64,000 nucleotides of DNA from Varanus komodoensis (lineage: Eukaryota > Chordata > Lepidosauria > Squamata > Varanidae), in NCBI RefSeq assembly GCF_004798865.1, contig NW_025336087.1:50201621-50265620 (forward strand), given 5' to 3'. The translations under genes and the position numbers were made by a program. Under the pieces are notes generated by a model. That model was not told the origin of the DNA and did no database searches. It was given only the letters and a program-made list of their open reading frames with translations. Of the stretch, positions 24,901-35,335 are shown one piece after another (the first letter of the stretch is position 1; each line of letters starts with the position of its first letter).

Positions 24901-27900
24901 AAAGAAGTTTGTAGATAAGAATTTGGATATGAAGAGTCCTAATACAAAACACATAGCAGCCCTGTATTTTTAAGTACGATGTTAAAAAAAAGCCACCAGC
25001 ACTCTATAGTCTCCAGTAGCTTTACTCAGATTCACTAATATAATTTGAAATCAGTAGCACATATTATGCTCAATATTTTATTGAATCCATGGTGCACAGA
25101 CATACTTAATAAATTGGAGTACTTTTCTTACCATCAAGATAAATGTCACTTCCTAATTCAGCATCAACCCAAAACATGGAGGCAACTGCACCTAGCAAAA
25201 CAAAAACAAAAAACCCAGGATACATACATGGACTAAGCAGGTTTTCAGAACTAGCTGCAGAATTTTTTGCCTTCCTGAAAAGAGAAGCGAGAGAGAGAAA
25301 GAGTTCCACTGGCTTGGATCCATCTTCATCCTTATACCAGTAGAATAGAAGCTGCTGGCAGACTGGGACTTCTCCATTCAGACAGTCTACAGTAAATCCG
25401 GGGTCATCTGAGGGCTGTGGGAAGAATGAGAGGACGGGGAATTCCCATTCTGCTGGCAGAGGTACAAAACTGGATCCAAGCCTGGATGACTCTATTTAAG
25501 CCTATTTGCAATGTTTATTTGCTATGCAACTGAAACACATGCAACATGTATTTGACTTGCACTGTCTTTATCTAAAGCATCTGGACAGTGGCATAAGCAC
25601 TGTGTTACTGCAAATAAAACAGCATCTAGGTAAAATAGGGAAGGTTTTTGATCAGCTAACTTCACTTTTTAAAATGTGCCTTGATAAAGTCACCATGACT
25701 TAGCTATTCCAAATGTCTTTGTGAACTGTGTCTGCTGTACATGAACTGTCTGCTCCTTTCCCCAACATTTCAAATAATGTTCAAGGCCATCTTACACACA
25801 TCTTAGAAATTAGACTGATGGAAAAGGGCATGCTTCCAAGCAGACACACTGCCATTATGGACTGGTAATGTTTGAAAGATCATAGATTAAACCATTCGAT
25901 TGATTACAAGAGTTTTACAAATCTCATTCTACTCAGACACTAAGATCTGAGGCCTTCCTACAGATACTAATTCTGAAGGATGCCTTGACAGAGGCAACAA
26001 GGATGACAGCCTTCTCAGGGGTGCCCACCCAATTTCACTGAGGCCTACTCTGAGCCAACATTGTCCTTGTTTCAACACCAGGTTAAGACTGCCCTCTACT
26101 TCCAAGCATTTAACAGCATATGATGTTATTTCTTTTAAAAGGTCCGATTGCTTTAAATTGATTTAAATTTTGGAATTTTGCACTGTATTTTATTGAATTT
26201 GTATTTTTACTGTTATGATTATTATTTGTTGTGTACTACCAGAGAGCATTGACTATTGGCTAGTACAGAAATTAAATTACATAAAGAATTTAATTCCTCC
26301 CAATGATATGAACACCAAACATTAATTGGAAATACTCTCAAACAACATAAAAGGGCATATATAAAATCACATTATAAACACAAAAGATGAAAGACATTAT
26401 ATTCCCTGAAGATTAACAGTGCCTTATATACAGTAGGTTGCTTTTTTCCCTTTAGGTAACCTGAAAAACATGAAATAGGACCTGTAGCACCACTCATCTT
26501 TTTTGTGTCTGGAAAAGTGTGAACAGGGTAACATTTATTACAGAAGAGTAATGAAAATTGTGAAGCTTCTTAAGGATGTTATATTTTGAAAAATAAGTAA
26601 TCAATTTTTTTTTGACATGAGCCAATTCAACATGCACACATGCTACAATGTGAAGGATGCAAGAAACTGACAGCAGCGAATGTATTTTATTTTTCAAAAG
26701 CTCACAAATCTAGCTGATGTCAGGGCTGTCCGAAAAAATGAAGCAAAGCAGCAAAAACAATGATAGTTAAAGCCATTCCAGTGTCTGAAACTGTCCACCT
26801 GAACTGACAAGATGTGGTCTCCCAAGCATCACTGGGTGTCAGAACTGAAATACCTGTCAGCTGTTTACAGTGATTACTCAAGCACGATATAGCAGGGGCC
26901 ATGGCACATAATGGCTTCCAGGTTATCTATTGATTTCCCCCGCAAATGCCTTAATAGTTTTTCAACTTAACTGAAATCAGATTTGTGTATAACAGGAGCT
27001 GAATCAATGTCCCTTCTTTTAAGAAAATTACTTTACCATGACAATTATTTAGCTTTGAACTGGAAAGTGTCAGTCTTCTTAAGAGGAAACAACAGAATTG
27101 CCAAAAGGATTTTTATTCACCTCTTAGCTGACAGCTAGGAGGTTTAATTAAAAGGGTCCAGATAATATTTTAGACAGATTTATTCATTATTACTGTTTTA
27201 TTTTTTGCTATAAATATTCACTGAAAAAATGAATATTTTGCAATGAATTGTTATTGCTAGACTAAAAAAACCCCCCAAACCTCCAAAAGCAAGAAAAGCC
27301 TTTACGGTATTCAACAGTATTATACTTACATGGATTTTATTTCACTGCAGTTCTTAAGGGAGCAAATTAAATCTGATGCACTCCACCTATAACTTTTAAG
27401 GGCTCTACATACACTGGAAGCTGCTCTATGCAAAATACAAGATGTAGTCTAATCCTAAGCACTGTTTCTCAGAAGTAAGCCCCGCTATGCTGAAAAAGAT
27501 TTACTTTGCAATAAGCAAGCTACCGTCATAAGCATAAGTTGCCTACAGTGCCTACCAAGTGAAATTTGTTTGTGAAGTACAAAAACCCTCCAACACTCAT
27601 AAATATAAGACATAAAAGGGAATTTAACCCAGCTCTCACGCTCATGAACACTTTATAGCTGCCATGTCCTGTGACAGAAACTCCAACCCATGTTGCTGGG
27701 GATTGTGAATCATGTAAACATTATAAATAAAACTAATGCATTCCCTTTCTCTTTCCACATCTCCCGCCCCACTGGCATCCAGTTAGGAGAGAAAGTCATA
27801 GCTACTTCTCTGTGGCCACATGGATTATAAATATACTCCCCAGCAACATGTGACCACATCATCAAACAGCGGACCACACAGAGGCAGGTGTGTTTGAAGA

Positions 27901-30900
27901 GGACTTAACTGTGCTGGAAAGGCTTTCTTCTAGCACTCATGCTCTTTGTCTTTATAGAGAGAGAAAAAGCAAGCACTAGCCATGGCATATTAATCTCTTA
28001 AAGAATTAATGAATAAGATTTGTTTATTCCATTTCTGTTGCCCCACCAACCCCCAACCCCCACTTTTACATTGTACATCAGAACATTTCTACTGTAGGAT
28101 ACAACAAGAGCAAGCTATTAAGATAGACCATAATTGATCAGTCTCAAGAAAAGTTTCCAAAAAAGACGATGAAGCTGTAAAGGTTACAGCTGTTACAGTC
28201 ATATTGATCCATAATCCATGTTAAACATATTTATTATTGAAGGATAAATGATAACAGAGCTTAAAGCAGGAATGGAATAAGCAATCAGAATTCCCATTCA
28301 GCTGAAGATTGTCACTTGAGTATCTGAATCTGAAGGTACAATGGATCTCAAGTTATGTCTTACCCAATAAAAACATCTGTTTTGTGCTTATTAGATGACT
28401 TTTTTAATAAGGGGTCTCTAAGTCAGCTAACTGCTAGTGTAATACTGCTAATGCTTTCTTAATTATGTTTTTGCAATGTCCAGTAGTCACATCTTCTTGG
28501 GAGAAGGTTATATAATGGATAACCTTTATACTGGAACAGTATAATATTTACTGATGGTTATGTTCTTTTATATTATCTGCCTTCTTCCTGGAAGCCAGTC
28601 TATGGTCAACAGAAAAGGATTTCACATGCCCTTTTAACAGCTAAAAAGCTAATATTACATATATTATAAATATAAATGTTCACTTCCTATAATGCAATAG
28701 ATTGAGGACATAAATGCTTTCAACATTTGAACAGTTGGCATATAAACACCAGGAGAGAGAGAGAGAGAGAGCGCGCGCGCGAGCGAGCGAGCGCACACAC
28801 ACGTGCGCAAGCAGGGGCAATCTGATCTGCATTTGTTGAAGAAAAAAGAAAACATAAGAAATGATATTGATTTGCATGCATAATATATTGATATAGTATA
28901 AATATATAAATTGTTGTACAAATTTCTTTTTCCTTTCGTGGCTCTGTTTTTATTCAAACATAATCAATCAATCAAAAGAAATCTGAAGTAAGCATAGGGC
29001 TTACAGTATTTGCTGCATTCTCAGTAACGTTTAATACATTTGTTTAATTCTCTGATGCCACTGAATCCACTCTTTAAGTAGTTTTTACTCCAAACAGACT
29101 CAGGTCCACCTTACAATAAAGAAATTGAGCCCTGCAGGTGCTTGCTGGGGCTCTGAGGCCTTGGGGGTGAATTTAAATACACATTTCCTTAAATTATATT
29201 TTGTGGGGGAAACAGTTAACATAAGCCTGATTTGCATGATCATGGCAGCCCACTGAGGCTTATTAGTCATGGTGAGCTGCAGTGCCCATGAGCACCAGGC
29301 TAACAATCTAAGCCATCAACACTTCCACTTCTCATTATGTGCAAAACCAGAAAGCGTGCTTTTCAGGAGTAGCTGACAAGCCATCCAGAAGACATGTGCC
29401 ATTTTGGGTTGTGGACAGTTTGTTAACCACCCCAACAAACCACTCCTGCAAGATGGACACACAAGAAGCTATGGCAGGCCTTTGCAGTGCCCTGAATATT
29501 TAGAATGGTGACTACCACCACCATTAGAAGCTCTGTGGGAAAACTGGCTTTCCTTCTGTCTTTGTTAACTAGTACTTTTAATGGCTACTATTATTTTTAC
29601 TGCTCGAGCTGTGCTGACATTTTTCTTTCACCTCAAAAAGGATTCACAGTTAGACAAAAAACAACTATATTATATTAAATAATTAGAACAGATTTCATCC
29701 AGATATATCAGGTTTACAAAAGGCTCTTATTAGTATTTCCTTCTCACACAATGCCTTGAGGCAGCTTTGATTTACCTGGTCAGAAAGGCTGTACTTTAAT
29801 CAGGGTATCTCACACAACATCTACCATGCACTCCCAGCACTGTGCAGTGTTAGATTTGCACTACCCTAGGTGATAGTGGCTACATTATGCCTTCCTACTC
29901 TCGCAGGCTCTGCCACCATCTTTAACAGCTACTCTGTCAGTGAGGCAAACTTGTATACTTTGGCTGTTTTAGCTTCATGACAACACATCCCTCTTGTTCT
30001 TATACCCCCGGTGTATACATAGCATAAACTGTATTACAGTGAAATGAAACAGTGGATTTCCATCCAAACATTTCTCATCTTTCCAAACAATTCCATTCTG
30101 CTACGCAATATTCTTGTGACAATGTCACACAAACCGTACCTACCTGGGTCTGCCAATCCTGTTGTCTCTAACAAAATGTAGTCAAATTTGCCTTTCTTCT
30201 GCATGAGGTTCTCAATAGCCTTCAAGCCATTGTCCCTTTATGAAAAGAGAAACATGATTAAGGAACAAACATAGTTGCATTTATTTATTTATAGACGTGT
30301 CACTTTCTAAATGAAAACTGAATCCCATCCTTAAGAGCTCCCCTTAGAAGGAAGCTTCCAGTTGAGGAGGCTTCTGTGTATCTTCTGCTCTGTTAGGCTG
30401 CTGCCAGGAGCATGGGAGGCACAACGGAGATGATTTTTACCTCCCCATCTTCCATTTAAATTGATTTCCTCTAGATGGACCCTTGAGCATCTAGAGAGGG
30501 CATGCTGGTAGGGACCGGAGAAGCTCATGTCCTGGCATACCTTCTCCCCTCCCTGCCATTCACCAGGACATCCCATTTTTCTTTCCTCCAACACTACATT
30601 TGTGACTTCATCAAGCAGCCAGAGTTATTTGTGGTGGCTGCAAAGGAAGCAGGGGAGGGGCACTGGATTCAGAGCTAGCCTCCAACCCAGGCTGTTGCAC
30701 TGTCTATGGCCTCAGGAGGTAGAATCTGGACAATTCTATGGTCCTTCAGATGCTCTCTCAGGGACTGTAAGATTGCTACTTAGTAGCAAGAAATTTACAC
30801 ATTAATGTTTGCATTTTCCTAAGCCCCCTAATACCTTGCTTCTGTAATTATGGTTAAACAACCCATCCTAAGTTTACAAGTTTGTTGCCCAAATTTCAGT

Positions 30901-33820
30901 ACACCTAGTGTTCTCTTGCATCTTTGTAAGAGCAGGTAATTGTTCCAATATGGTTCCTTTCATTACTGGCCCATACTGATACTGAGGCAATTTAGAACAC
31001 CTTGCTTCCAACACACTTTTCAAAAAAGGTTCATTAAGTCAACCCATGAGTCATTTGCTAAGTCTTACAATATGAAAACTGAATGCAAAATCAAGGTTCT
31101 TGGTTTAATAAATATTTAATATTCTAATCCTTTTGTCCCAGCTGGTTCCTGCCACAAGAGAACTACTTAAGAACTATGAAGCAATCAGGCAGAAAGCTGA
31201 AGAATACACAAATTAGACATAAAAGAGCCAATTTTATGACATTTTAAAAATTCCCTTACTTTACAGAACAACATAGGCAACCATTTCTGAGCTCCAACCA
31301 TTCTTCATAGAGTTCTCCACCTTGACTTACAGCTAAGGATTTTTCCAAGGCACTTCCTGAAAATATAGGAAAAACATTTTTGTAAAAAATTTGGGACACA
31401 GTTCTATGCATACTTAATACAGGAAAAAGGCATACAACTCCCAGCATTTCTCAGCTATTTTGTTTGCCTAAACATGCATACGACCTTACCTTTAATTAAC
31501 AAAAAAAAAATTCTCAGTAAAAGATATGCCTAGATCAGGTTGCTCATCCTGTGCTCATACAGTCCAAGCTTGTTACTTTATATGCAAGAGAATGCCCTGC
31601 TTCACCAACTAACTGCAGAGTATGACTGAAAATATCCTAGCCTAAGTCCAAATCAAACTCTATTGTATATAGGCTGATAATATTTCAGCCACCTTTCATA
31701 TTTCACTTTTGTGGCATAGTGGTTAGAGTGCTGGACTGAAACTCAATGGATCCAGGCTCTACTCTTCATTTGGTCATGACTTACTGGGTGACCCTGAGCC
31801 AGTAACTGACTCTCAGCCTTAGAGGGTTTTTGTAAAGATTTAAAAAATAGAGAAGTGGAACAGGATTAGGGATGGCGCTTTGAGTTCCTGGCAGGAAAAA
31901 AAAGATAGAAAGAAATAAACAGACAAAAGGGAGAGAGTAAAAGCAAGAGGAAAATCTTTGCAACAATCTCCTTTTCCAAACTTCTTTCTTAAACTTAACA
32001 AAGACCGTGGATTGGTGTGATATAAATGAAGATATGACAAACATTTTTTTTCAAATGAAATAATCCAAGATAGATCCAATTTTTCTTAGCAATTTTTCAT
32101 AGAAAGTATTGTATAACAATGCCACTCTGGCTAGGCAAACAGTTGTAAAAAGAACTGTTGCAGTTATCCATCAGAAGAGGAGTTGCCTCCAGTGGCTACT
32201 GAAGTGGGGTAGGGGTAGAAAACCTCACTTGGATTACCTATGACTCTGCCGTATTCTATGGTTCCACAGACACTATCACAAGTAGCACAGGATTGCTCTG
32301 TCAGGCTTTCATATAAAAAATTCTTTTTTGTTTTATGCATATTTGTAGCTTTACATACCTTCCCCAAATTCATTTAGAATAACCGCTATCCTCTTGTTAT
32401 GCTGTTCTGACAAAATATAATTAAGGAGAGTAGTTTTCCCAGCACCTAAAAACAAAATAAACTTTATTATGCTAAAGGGGAAAAAGCTTTTCTTATTATT
32501 TAGAGATAAAAATATACTTTCAAAGAATATTTTAAGGAAATTGATGATTAATGGCTATAAAAATAATTTTAGTTTCTGATGCTTTCCAAAAATATGGCTA
32601 TGCCATCTTAATTTTTCATCAACAGAAAAAACAGATTGCACCAACTCAGTTTCAAAGTCAATTGTACTCCAAGTTGTACAAGTAAAATAACTATGGTGCC
32701 ATTCACAAATAAATAATAATTTATTTACTAAGAATTTTCCAGGAATTTTTACGTGGGGTCCAAATGACTCTTCAGTTTTTAAGACATGAAACAAAAATAT
32801 TGCAGCCATTACCATAATTATATTAATGCAAAGGCAGATGTGCTGGACATAAAAAATCCAAAATCCATATTAGTGTAATACCTTTATTATGCAAGCGTGT
32901 GAAGGAAGGGCTGAGGAATAGGAAACAAAAGAGAACATAATACTGAGCTCATGATATGTAAGGCAAAGCAGCATCTGCACCTTGCTGTCATGGGATCCTT
33001 GAGGACTCCTTGCTCCAATGCTTTAGCTCTATGCCGAGGTTCAAAACCAGAGAATCAGAACTGTGCTGGCCTGCCCTAACTTGACACTTTCACCTTGGAT
33101 TTCATATTTATATAGGAAACTACATGTATGGAGAATGGGGCATGTTTGTCCCTGTGCAATGTTAGGACCTTTATGCAGTACTAGGTGTGCACTGTACAGT
33201 CTTATGTACAGATATGGGAAAGACTGCTGCAGTTTTGATTCCCCATCTCACATAGGATTTCAGCACCTGCATAAGACTCCTCCTTTTTCTTCTACTTCCA
33301 GAGGCAGACATGAACATGCTTGAGCTCTCTCTCTCTCTCTCTCTCAAATTGGATTCCTGCACTAAGCAGGGGGGTTGGACTTAATTGTTTAAATGATTCC
33401 TTATAGCATCCCACCCAGTCACAGTATGTAAGAATCAAATTCATAGTGCACAATGCATTTTTAAACAGACTTTAAGCTCCTTCTGTATAAGAGAGGACAG
33501 CAAAATTCACACATTTTATATAGTCTACATGCAAGACAAAAGAAATATAATGAATCCTTGAGGTAAGCTAAGCCAACAAAAACAAAGCAAAACTCCATGT
33601 AATATTAGGAACACTTCATTCTGATGCCCCACAGTGAAATTCAACATTTGACAGACAGCTTATTACCTAAATATCCTGTGATAATAGTAACAGGAATCTT
33701 AGAAGTCTTGCTAGATGGAATGTGGCCTCCTTCACGGTCATGCATTTCTGATCCCCTTATTGGAATCAACTCAGGGCAATCTTCCTCCTCCTCCACAGAA
33801 GACCCTTCCATCTTTTCCAT
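9850..33820 (-). CDS. ZNG1: ZNG1 zinc-regulated GTPase metalloprotein activator (CBWD/COBW), whole gene, 15 coding exons
   Basis: Encodes a 383-residue COG0523-family GTPase that, by family knowledge, hands zinc to methionine aminopeptidase METAP1 in a GTP-dependent way. The exons listed below join in frame from the ATG at 33820 to TGA at 9850-9852 and follow the human CBWD1/ZNG1A protein (395 residues) throughout. Seen: acidic N-terminus with CPELIPI (15-21), the known METAP1-docking motif; Walker A GYLGAGKTT (49-57); the zinc motif CLCC (107-110) in [15 protein letters not shown] (136-144), the Walker B/switch region; NKTD (203-206), the guanine-specificity motif; and a C-terminal CobW_C domain from about 270. 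The C-terminus ends TKKEENG and is about 12 residues shorter than human. All introns are GT-AG. It lies between FOXD4 and DOCK8, as in human 9p24.3. An in-frame stop sits directly before the ATG, so the coding start is firm or it opens an exon. Confidence 0.96.
9924..11043. other. ZNG1 last intron
   Basis: No repeat or gene recognised. Confidence 0.4.
11044..11170 (-). CDS. ZNG1: ZNG1 coding exon 14
   Basis: [20 protein letters not shown] to TNRLVLI, residues 318-359. Acceptor ACTCAG, donor GTAAGA. Confidence 0.96.
11326..11567. mobile_element. hAT-type element in ZNG1 intron 13
   Basis: The left end CAGGGGTGGGCAGATG and right end GCAGCTCATGCCTG are imperfect inverted copies. Flanked by AGCTAAAG (11318-11325) and GGCTAAAA (11568-11575), an imperfect 8-bp target duplication as expected for hAT. 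No coding capacity. Confidence 0.5.
12342..12407 (-). CDS. ZNG1: ZNG1 coding exon 13
   Basis: [20 protein letters not shown] and LK, residues 296-317. Acceptor TTTGCAG. The donor GTTCAG departs from the usual GTRAGT. Confidence 0.93.
12570..12638 (-). CDS. ZNG1: ZNG1 coding exon 12
   Basis: [20 protein letters not shown] and FVQ, residues 273-295, start of the CobW_C domain. Acceptor TTTTCAG, donor GTAAGA. Confidence 0.95.
13610..13661 (-). CDS. ZNG1: ZNG1 coding exon 11
   Basis: [17 protein letters not shown], residues 255-272. Acceptor TTTTAAG, donor GTAGCT. Confidence 0.93.
14196..14252 (-). CDS. ZNG1: ZNG1 coding exon 10
   Basis: [18 protein letters not shown], residues 236-254. Acceptor TCTTTAG, donor GTAAGA. 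Confidence 0.95.
14253..16175. other. ZNG1 intron 9
   Basis: AT-rich; nothing recognised on either strand. Confidence 0.35.
16176..16220 (-). CDS. ZNG1: ZNG1 coding exon 9
   Basis: [14 protein letters not shown], residues 221-235 (human SINGLGQILETQRS). Acceptor TTGTAAG, donor GTAATA. Confidence 0.94.
16221..17809. other. ZNG1 intron 8
   Basis: No family recognised with confidence. The 16440-17470 part has the GC level and tone of an old LINE fragment, but I found no motif. Confidence 0.3.
17810..17896 (-). CDS. ZNG1: ZNG1 coding exon 8
   Basis: [15 protein letters not shown] and on to LMKLRTAV, residues 192-220, with the G4 motif NKTD. Acceptor TTATAG after a T run, donor GTAGGC. Confidence 0.96.
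18095..18190. mobile_element. Palindromic MITE, family A
   Basis: AAGACTGTATTCCAAAACAT, GGGAGTAAAGCCCATTGAAC and CCATGCTTAGGACTGCACTC, in ZNG1 intron 7. Confidence 0.6.
19238..19307 (-). repeat. CR1/L2-type 3' tail
   Basis: TTTTA repeat, then TTTCTATGCCGCCCCCATCG and GCCTCGGGGCGGCT: the tail of the 1826-2076 type on the minus strand. Confidence 0.65.
19308..19347. repeat. Nested perfect palindromes
   Basis: TCACTATAGTGA (19308-19319) is a 12-bp palindrome. Overlapping it, AGTGGCTAACTA (19319-19330) pairs with TAGTTAGCCACT (19336-19347) around a 5-base loop. Confidence 0.9.
19677..19723 (-). CDS. ZNG1: ZNG1 coding exon 7
   Basis: [15 protein letters not shown], residues 177-191. Acceptor ATTTAG, donor GTACCA (weak consensus). 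Confidence 0.93.
20094..20172. mobile_element. hAT-type MITE, half copy
   Basis: TTAGCCAGCATAGAGTCAT, then GTAGTCTAACACATCTGGAA: the right half of the MITE family at 47491-47622. Confidence 0.4.
20173..21924. other. Part of ZNG1 intron 6
   Basis: No recognised repeat or gene; a 13-base A run lies at about 20769. Confidence 0.35.
21925..23396 (+). mobile_element. L2-clade LINE, 3' part, decayed
   Basis: In broken frames the plus strand shows L2 reverse-transcriptase landmarks: CCTCAAGGATCGATTCTGTC (PQGSILS), ATGGATGACACATATCTC (MDDTYL, the catalytic box region) and [15 protein letters not shown], then a C-terminal part and a tail ending in ATACATACATACATAAAT. Several frameshifts and stops; inactive. 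Confidence 0.7.
23397..24857. other. Part of ZNG1 intron 6
   Basis: Nothing recognised. A 132-codon open frame at 24063-24461 has no domain or family motif. Confidence 0.35.
24858..24895 (-). CDS. ZNG1: ZNG1 coding exon 6
   Basis: [13 protein letters not shown], residues 164-176. Short 38-bp exon. Acceptor TTTGCAG, donor GTAAAA. Confidence 0.94.
25132..25191 (-). CDS. ZNG1: ZNG1 coding exon 5
   Basis: [19 protein letters not shown], residues 144-163. Acceptor TTGCTAG, donor GTAAGA. Confidence 0.96.
25941..26290 (+). mobile_element. L2-clade LINE, 3' end
   Basis: GAGGCCTTCCTACAGATACT through GACTGCCCTCTACTTCCAAG to the AT-rich end with TGTACTACCAGAGAGC: parallels 23035-23390 of the longer L2 copy. 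Confidence 0.6.
26291..28751. other. Part of ZNG1 intron 4
   Basis: No gene. A family A MITE remnant is visible at about 27450-27515 (CTAATCCTAAGCACTG, AGTAAGCCCCGCTATG). Confidence 0.35.
28752..28808. repeat. Compound (GA)n(GC)n(GAGC)n(AC)n tract
   Basis: GA units pass into GCGCGCGCGC, then GAGC units, then CACACACACGTGCGC. Largely alternating purine-pyrimidine from 28770. Confidence 0.95.
28809..30143. other. Part of ZNG1 intron 4
   Basis: Nothing recognised. Confidence 0.35.
30144..30235 (-). CDS. ZNG1: ZNG1 coding exon 4
   Basis: [19 protein letters not shown] to ETTGLADP, residues 113-143, with the switch/Walker B region. Acceptor AAAG, donor GTAGGT. Confidence 0.96.
30236..31259. other. 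ZNG1 intron 3
   Basis: Nothing recognised; the slightly GC-richer part at 30330-30760 has open frames on both strands without any family motif. Confidence 0.35.
31260..31356 (-). CDS. ZNG1: ZNG1 coding exon 3
   Basis: [19 protein letters not shown] to GCLCCSV, residues 81-112, with the zinc-binding CxCC. Acceptor TTTTCAG, donor GTAAGG. Confidence 0.96.
31420..31490. mobile_element. Palindromic MITE, family B, partial
   Basis: AAAGGCATACAACTCCCAGC followed by TTTGCCTAAACATGCATACG, in ZNG1 intron 2. Confidence 0.45.
31711..31860 (+). repeat. tRNA-derived CORE-like SINE
   Basis: Head GTGGCATAGTGGTTAGAGTG, then ACTGGGTGACCCTGAGCCAGT (a CORE-type segment seen in the other copies as 'GGGTGACTTTGGGCCAG'). 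In ZNG1 intron 2. Confidence 0.65.
31861..32358. other. Part of ZNG1 intron 2
   Basis: Nothing recognised. Confidence 0.35.
32359..32445 (-). CDS. ZNG1: ZNG1 coding exon 2
   Basis: Completes Walker A ([12 protein letters not shown]) and runs to ILNEFGE, residues 52-80. Acceptor TTTTTAG, donor GTATGT. Confidence 0.95.
32446..33666. other. ZNG1 intron 1
   Basis: A (CT)n run at 33325-33345; otherwise nothing recognised. Confidence 0.4.
33667..33820 (-). CDS. ZNG1: ZNG1 coding exon 1
   Basis: Residues 1-51 plus one base (ends ITGYL). Contains the acidic stretch and CPELIPI docking motif. Donor GTAATA. The genomic sequence before the ATG reads TTTATAG, which could be a splice acceptor of an upstream untranslated exon. 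Confidence 0.93.
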
Positions 33821-34378
33821 CTATAAACACCTGTCAATGCAAACATGATTTCTAGAGGAACAGCCATGTTTGTCTCTTGTGGCAAAAACCACAAAGGCAT
33901 GTGGCACAATGAAACTAACAAATTTATTCCAGCATAATCTTTTGTGGATGACATGTGAGAGGCCTTGTTCTGGATTTAAAGAAAAACAGGGAACAAGATA
34001 AGAAAAAAAAAAAAAGACTACTTCACAAGCACATATGATGTGTCCTCTTTTTACTCATCATACTGCAGTATTACTAGTTTCTAAAAAAGCTGGTTTCCCA
34101 ACATTCCTCCATGATAAAGCATCAGATGCTCAGGGCCACTCAGATAGGAGCAGGCCTGTTTCTCAGTACTGTATTTTTCAATAACTGGATCAATAGGAAT
34201 AGCTCCCCTTTACCTTTTTCTATATTACTGAATGGCTGTCATCCACTCATATGAGGAGTCAAGTATTGTATTAGAGCATTTCATTGCAATTACAGACAAA
34301 AGTAGACCTTTCTAGCATTGAGAGATCCCACCACTGTGGGATGTTCTGTCTCTACACACACCAAGAGGACACCCAAAG

Positions 34379-34461
34379 GTCTGGTTTCCCAACAGATGCT
34401 GTACACTGATTATAGTCAAAATATGGACTGGTTTCCCAACAGATGCTATATATTGATTAAC
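34379..34461. repeat. Tandem duplication, two units of about 50 bp
   Basis: TGGTTTCCCAACAGATGCT occurs twice, about 50 bp apart, each followed by a diverged TGATTA end. Confidence 0.8.
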
Positions 34462-34884
34462 CACTGCATGCTAAGTATGAACCCTGCAGGTTAGCTTTAC
34501 CCACATGCAGAGTTAAAAAGCAAAGATCTAGCCCCAGCAGTCTTGGGTCCAATTGGCAAGGATAGCTGTAGCCAAGTCATTCCTTGGTTTTTCAGCAGGT
34601 GTGTCCGAAACTGCGAACGAGGAAGCCGGCTATTTCCTCACGGTGTTTCCCTTGTGTGAGAAACTTCCCAAAATAACTTCTGTGTGGGAAAGAGAAAAAT
34701 ATTTCTGAAGCACTATATGGATCTAGCACGACCTCCCGCAGCCTGGTTACCCTCCAATGATCGACAAGAACTCCAATAATGCTCCAGCTGATGCGATTTG
34801 TACTCCAACACAGCTGGGGACACCAGAGAAGGGAGAGCTGCCCTAAATGTACTATTCCAAGATTACAGAGCTACGCATACTTAT

Positions 34885-34950
34885 TGCACTAAGTCCTATC
34901 GAACTCAGAACTTACTTCCGAGTAAACATACATTAGGATCGGGTTGCAAA
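34885..34950. mobile_element. Palindromic MITE, family A, partial
   Basis: CTAAGTCCTATCGAACTC, TTACTTCCGAGTAAACATAC, TTAGGATCGGGTTGCAA. Confidence 0.45.
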
Positions 34951-35031
34951 TTATGCACACGTGGTGTAGCTGTCAAGATAGTGAGGTTTGCACATTTATT
35001 CCTCCACCCCTTAATTGCTAGCAGCACTTAC

Positions 35032-35335
35032 TAGTCCCCCTTCCTTCTACCCGTCGTATCACCTTCCGCTCTCCAGCTCCTCCTCCTCATCTTGCAACTT
35101 CCTACCTAAGCGCGCACGCGTGCCTAAGCCTCCTCCTCCGTGGTTTATTGGCGTGTGTCCGTCCTTCCCCCGGTTTACCGAAGAGCAGATATTTTACACT
35201 TTCCGGCTCCGACAACAACACGTCTCTCCGATGGATTGTTCCGCCTTCAGTTATGTCATACGAAACGTCATACTCGATGCGGAAACAGAGAGGCGGTGTC
35301 TTTCAGTGATGGGCCGGTGTGAGGAATTTATTTGA
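35032..35335 (-). promoter_or_regulatory. ZNG1: Candidate ZNG1 promoter and untranslated first exon
   Basis: CpG-bearing stretch upstream of ZNG1 with ETS-like cores (CCGGAA near 35200, GCGGAAG near 35064), an inverted CCAAT (GCCAATAAACCACG, minus strand, near 35145) and a TGACGTTTCG element near 35265. On the minus strand a strong donor, ACTA then GTAAGTGC, puts an exon end at 35032. With the TTTATAG acceptor before the ATG at 33820 this gives a 1.2-kb intron in the 5' untranslated region. Inference; transcript data would settle it. Confidence 0.45.

Noticed and set aside
35015-35335. 106-codon plus-strand open frame in the ZNG1 promoter region
   Set aside because: Overlaps the CpG-bearing promoter, serine and proline runs come from simple CT-rich DNA, no family motif.
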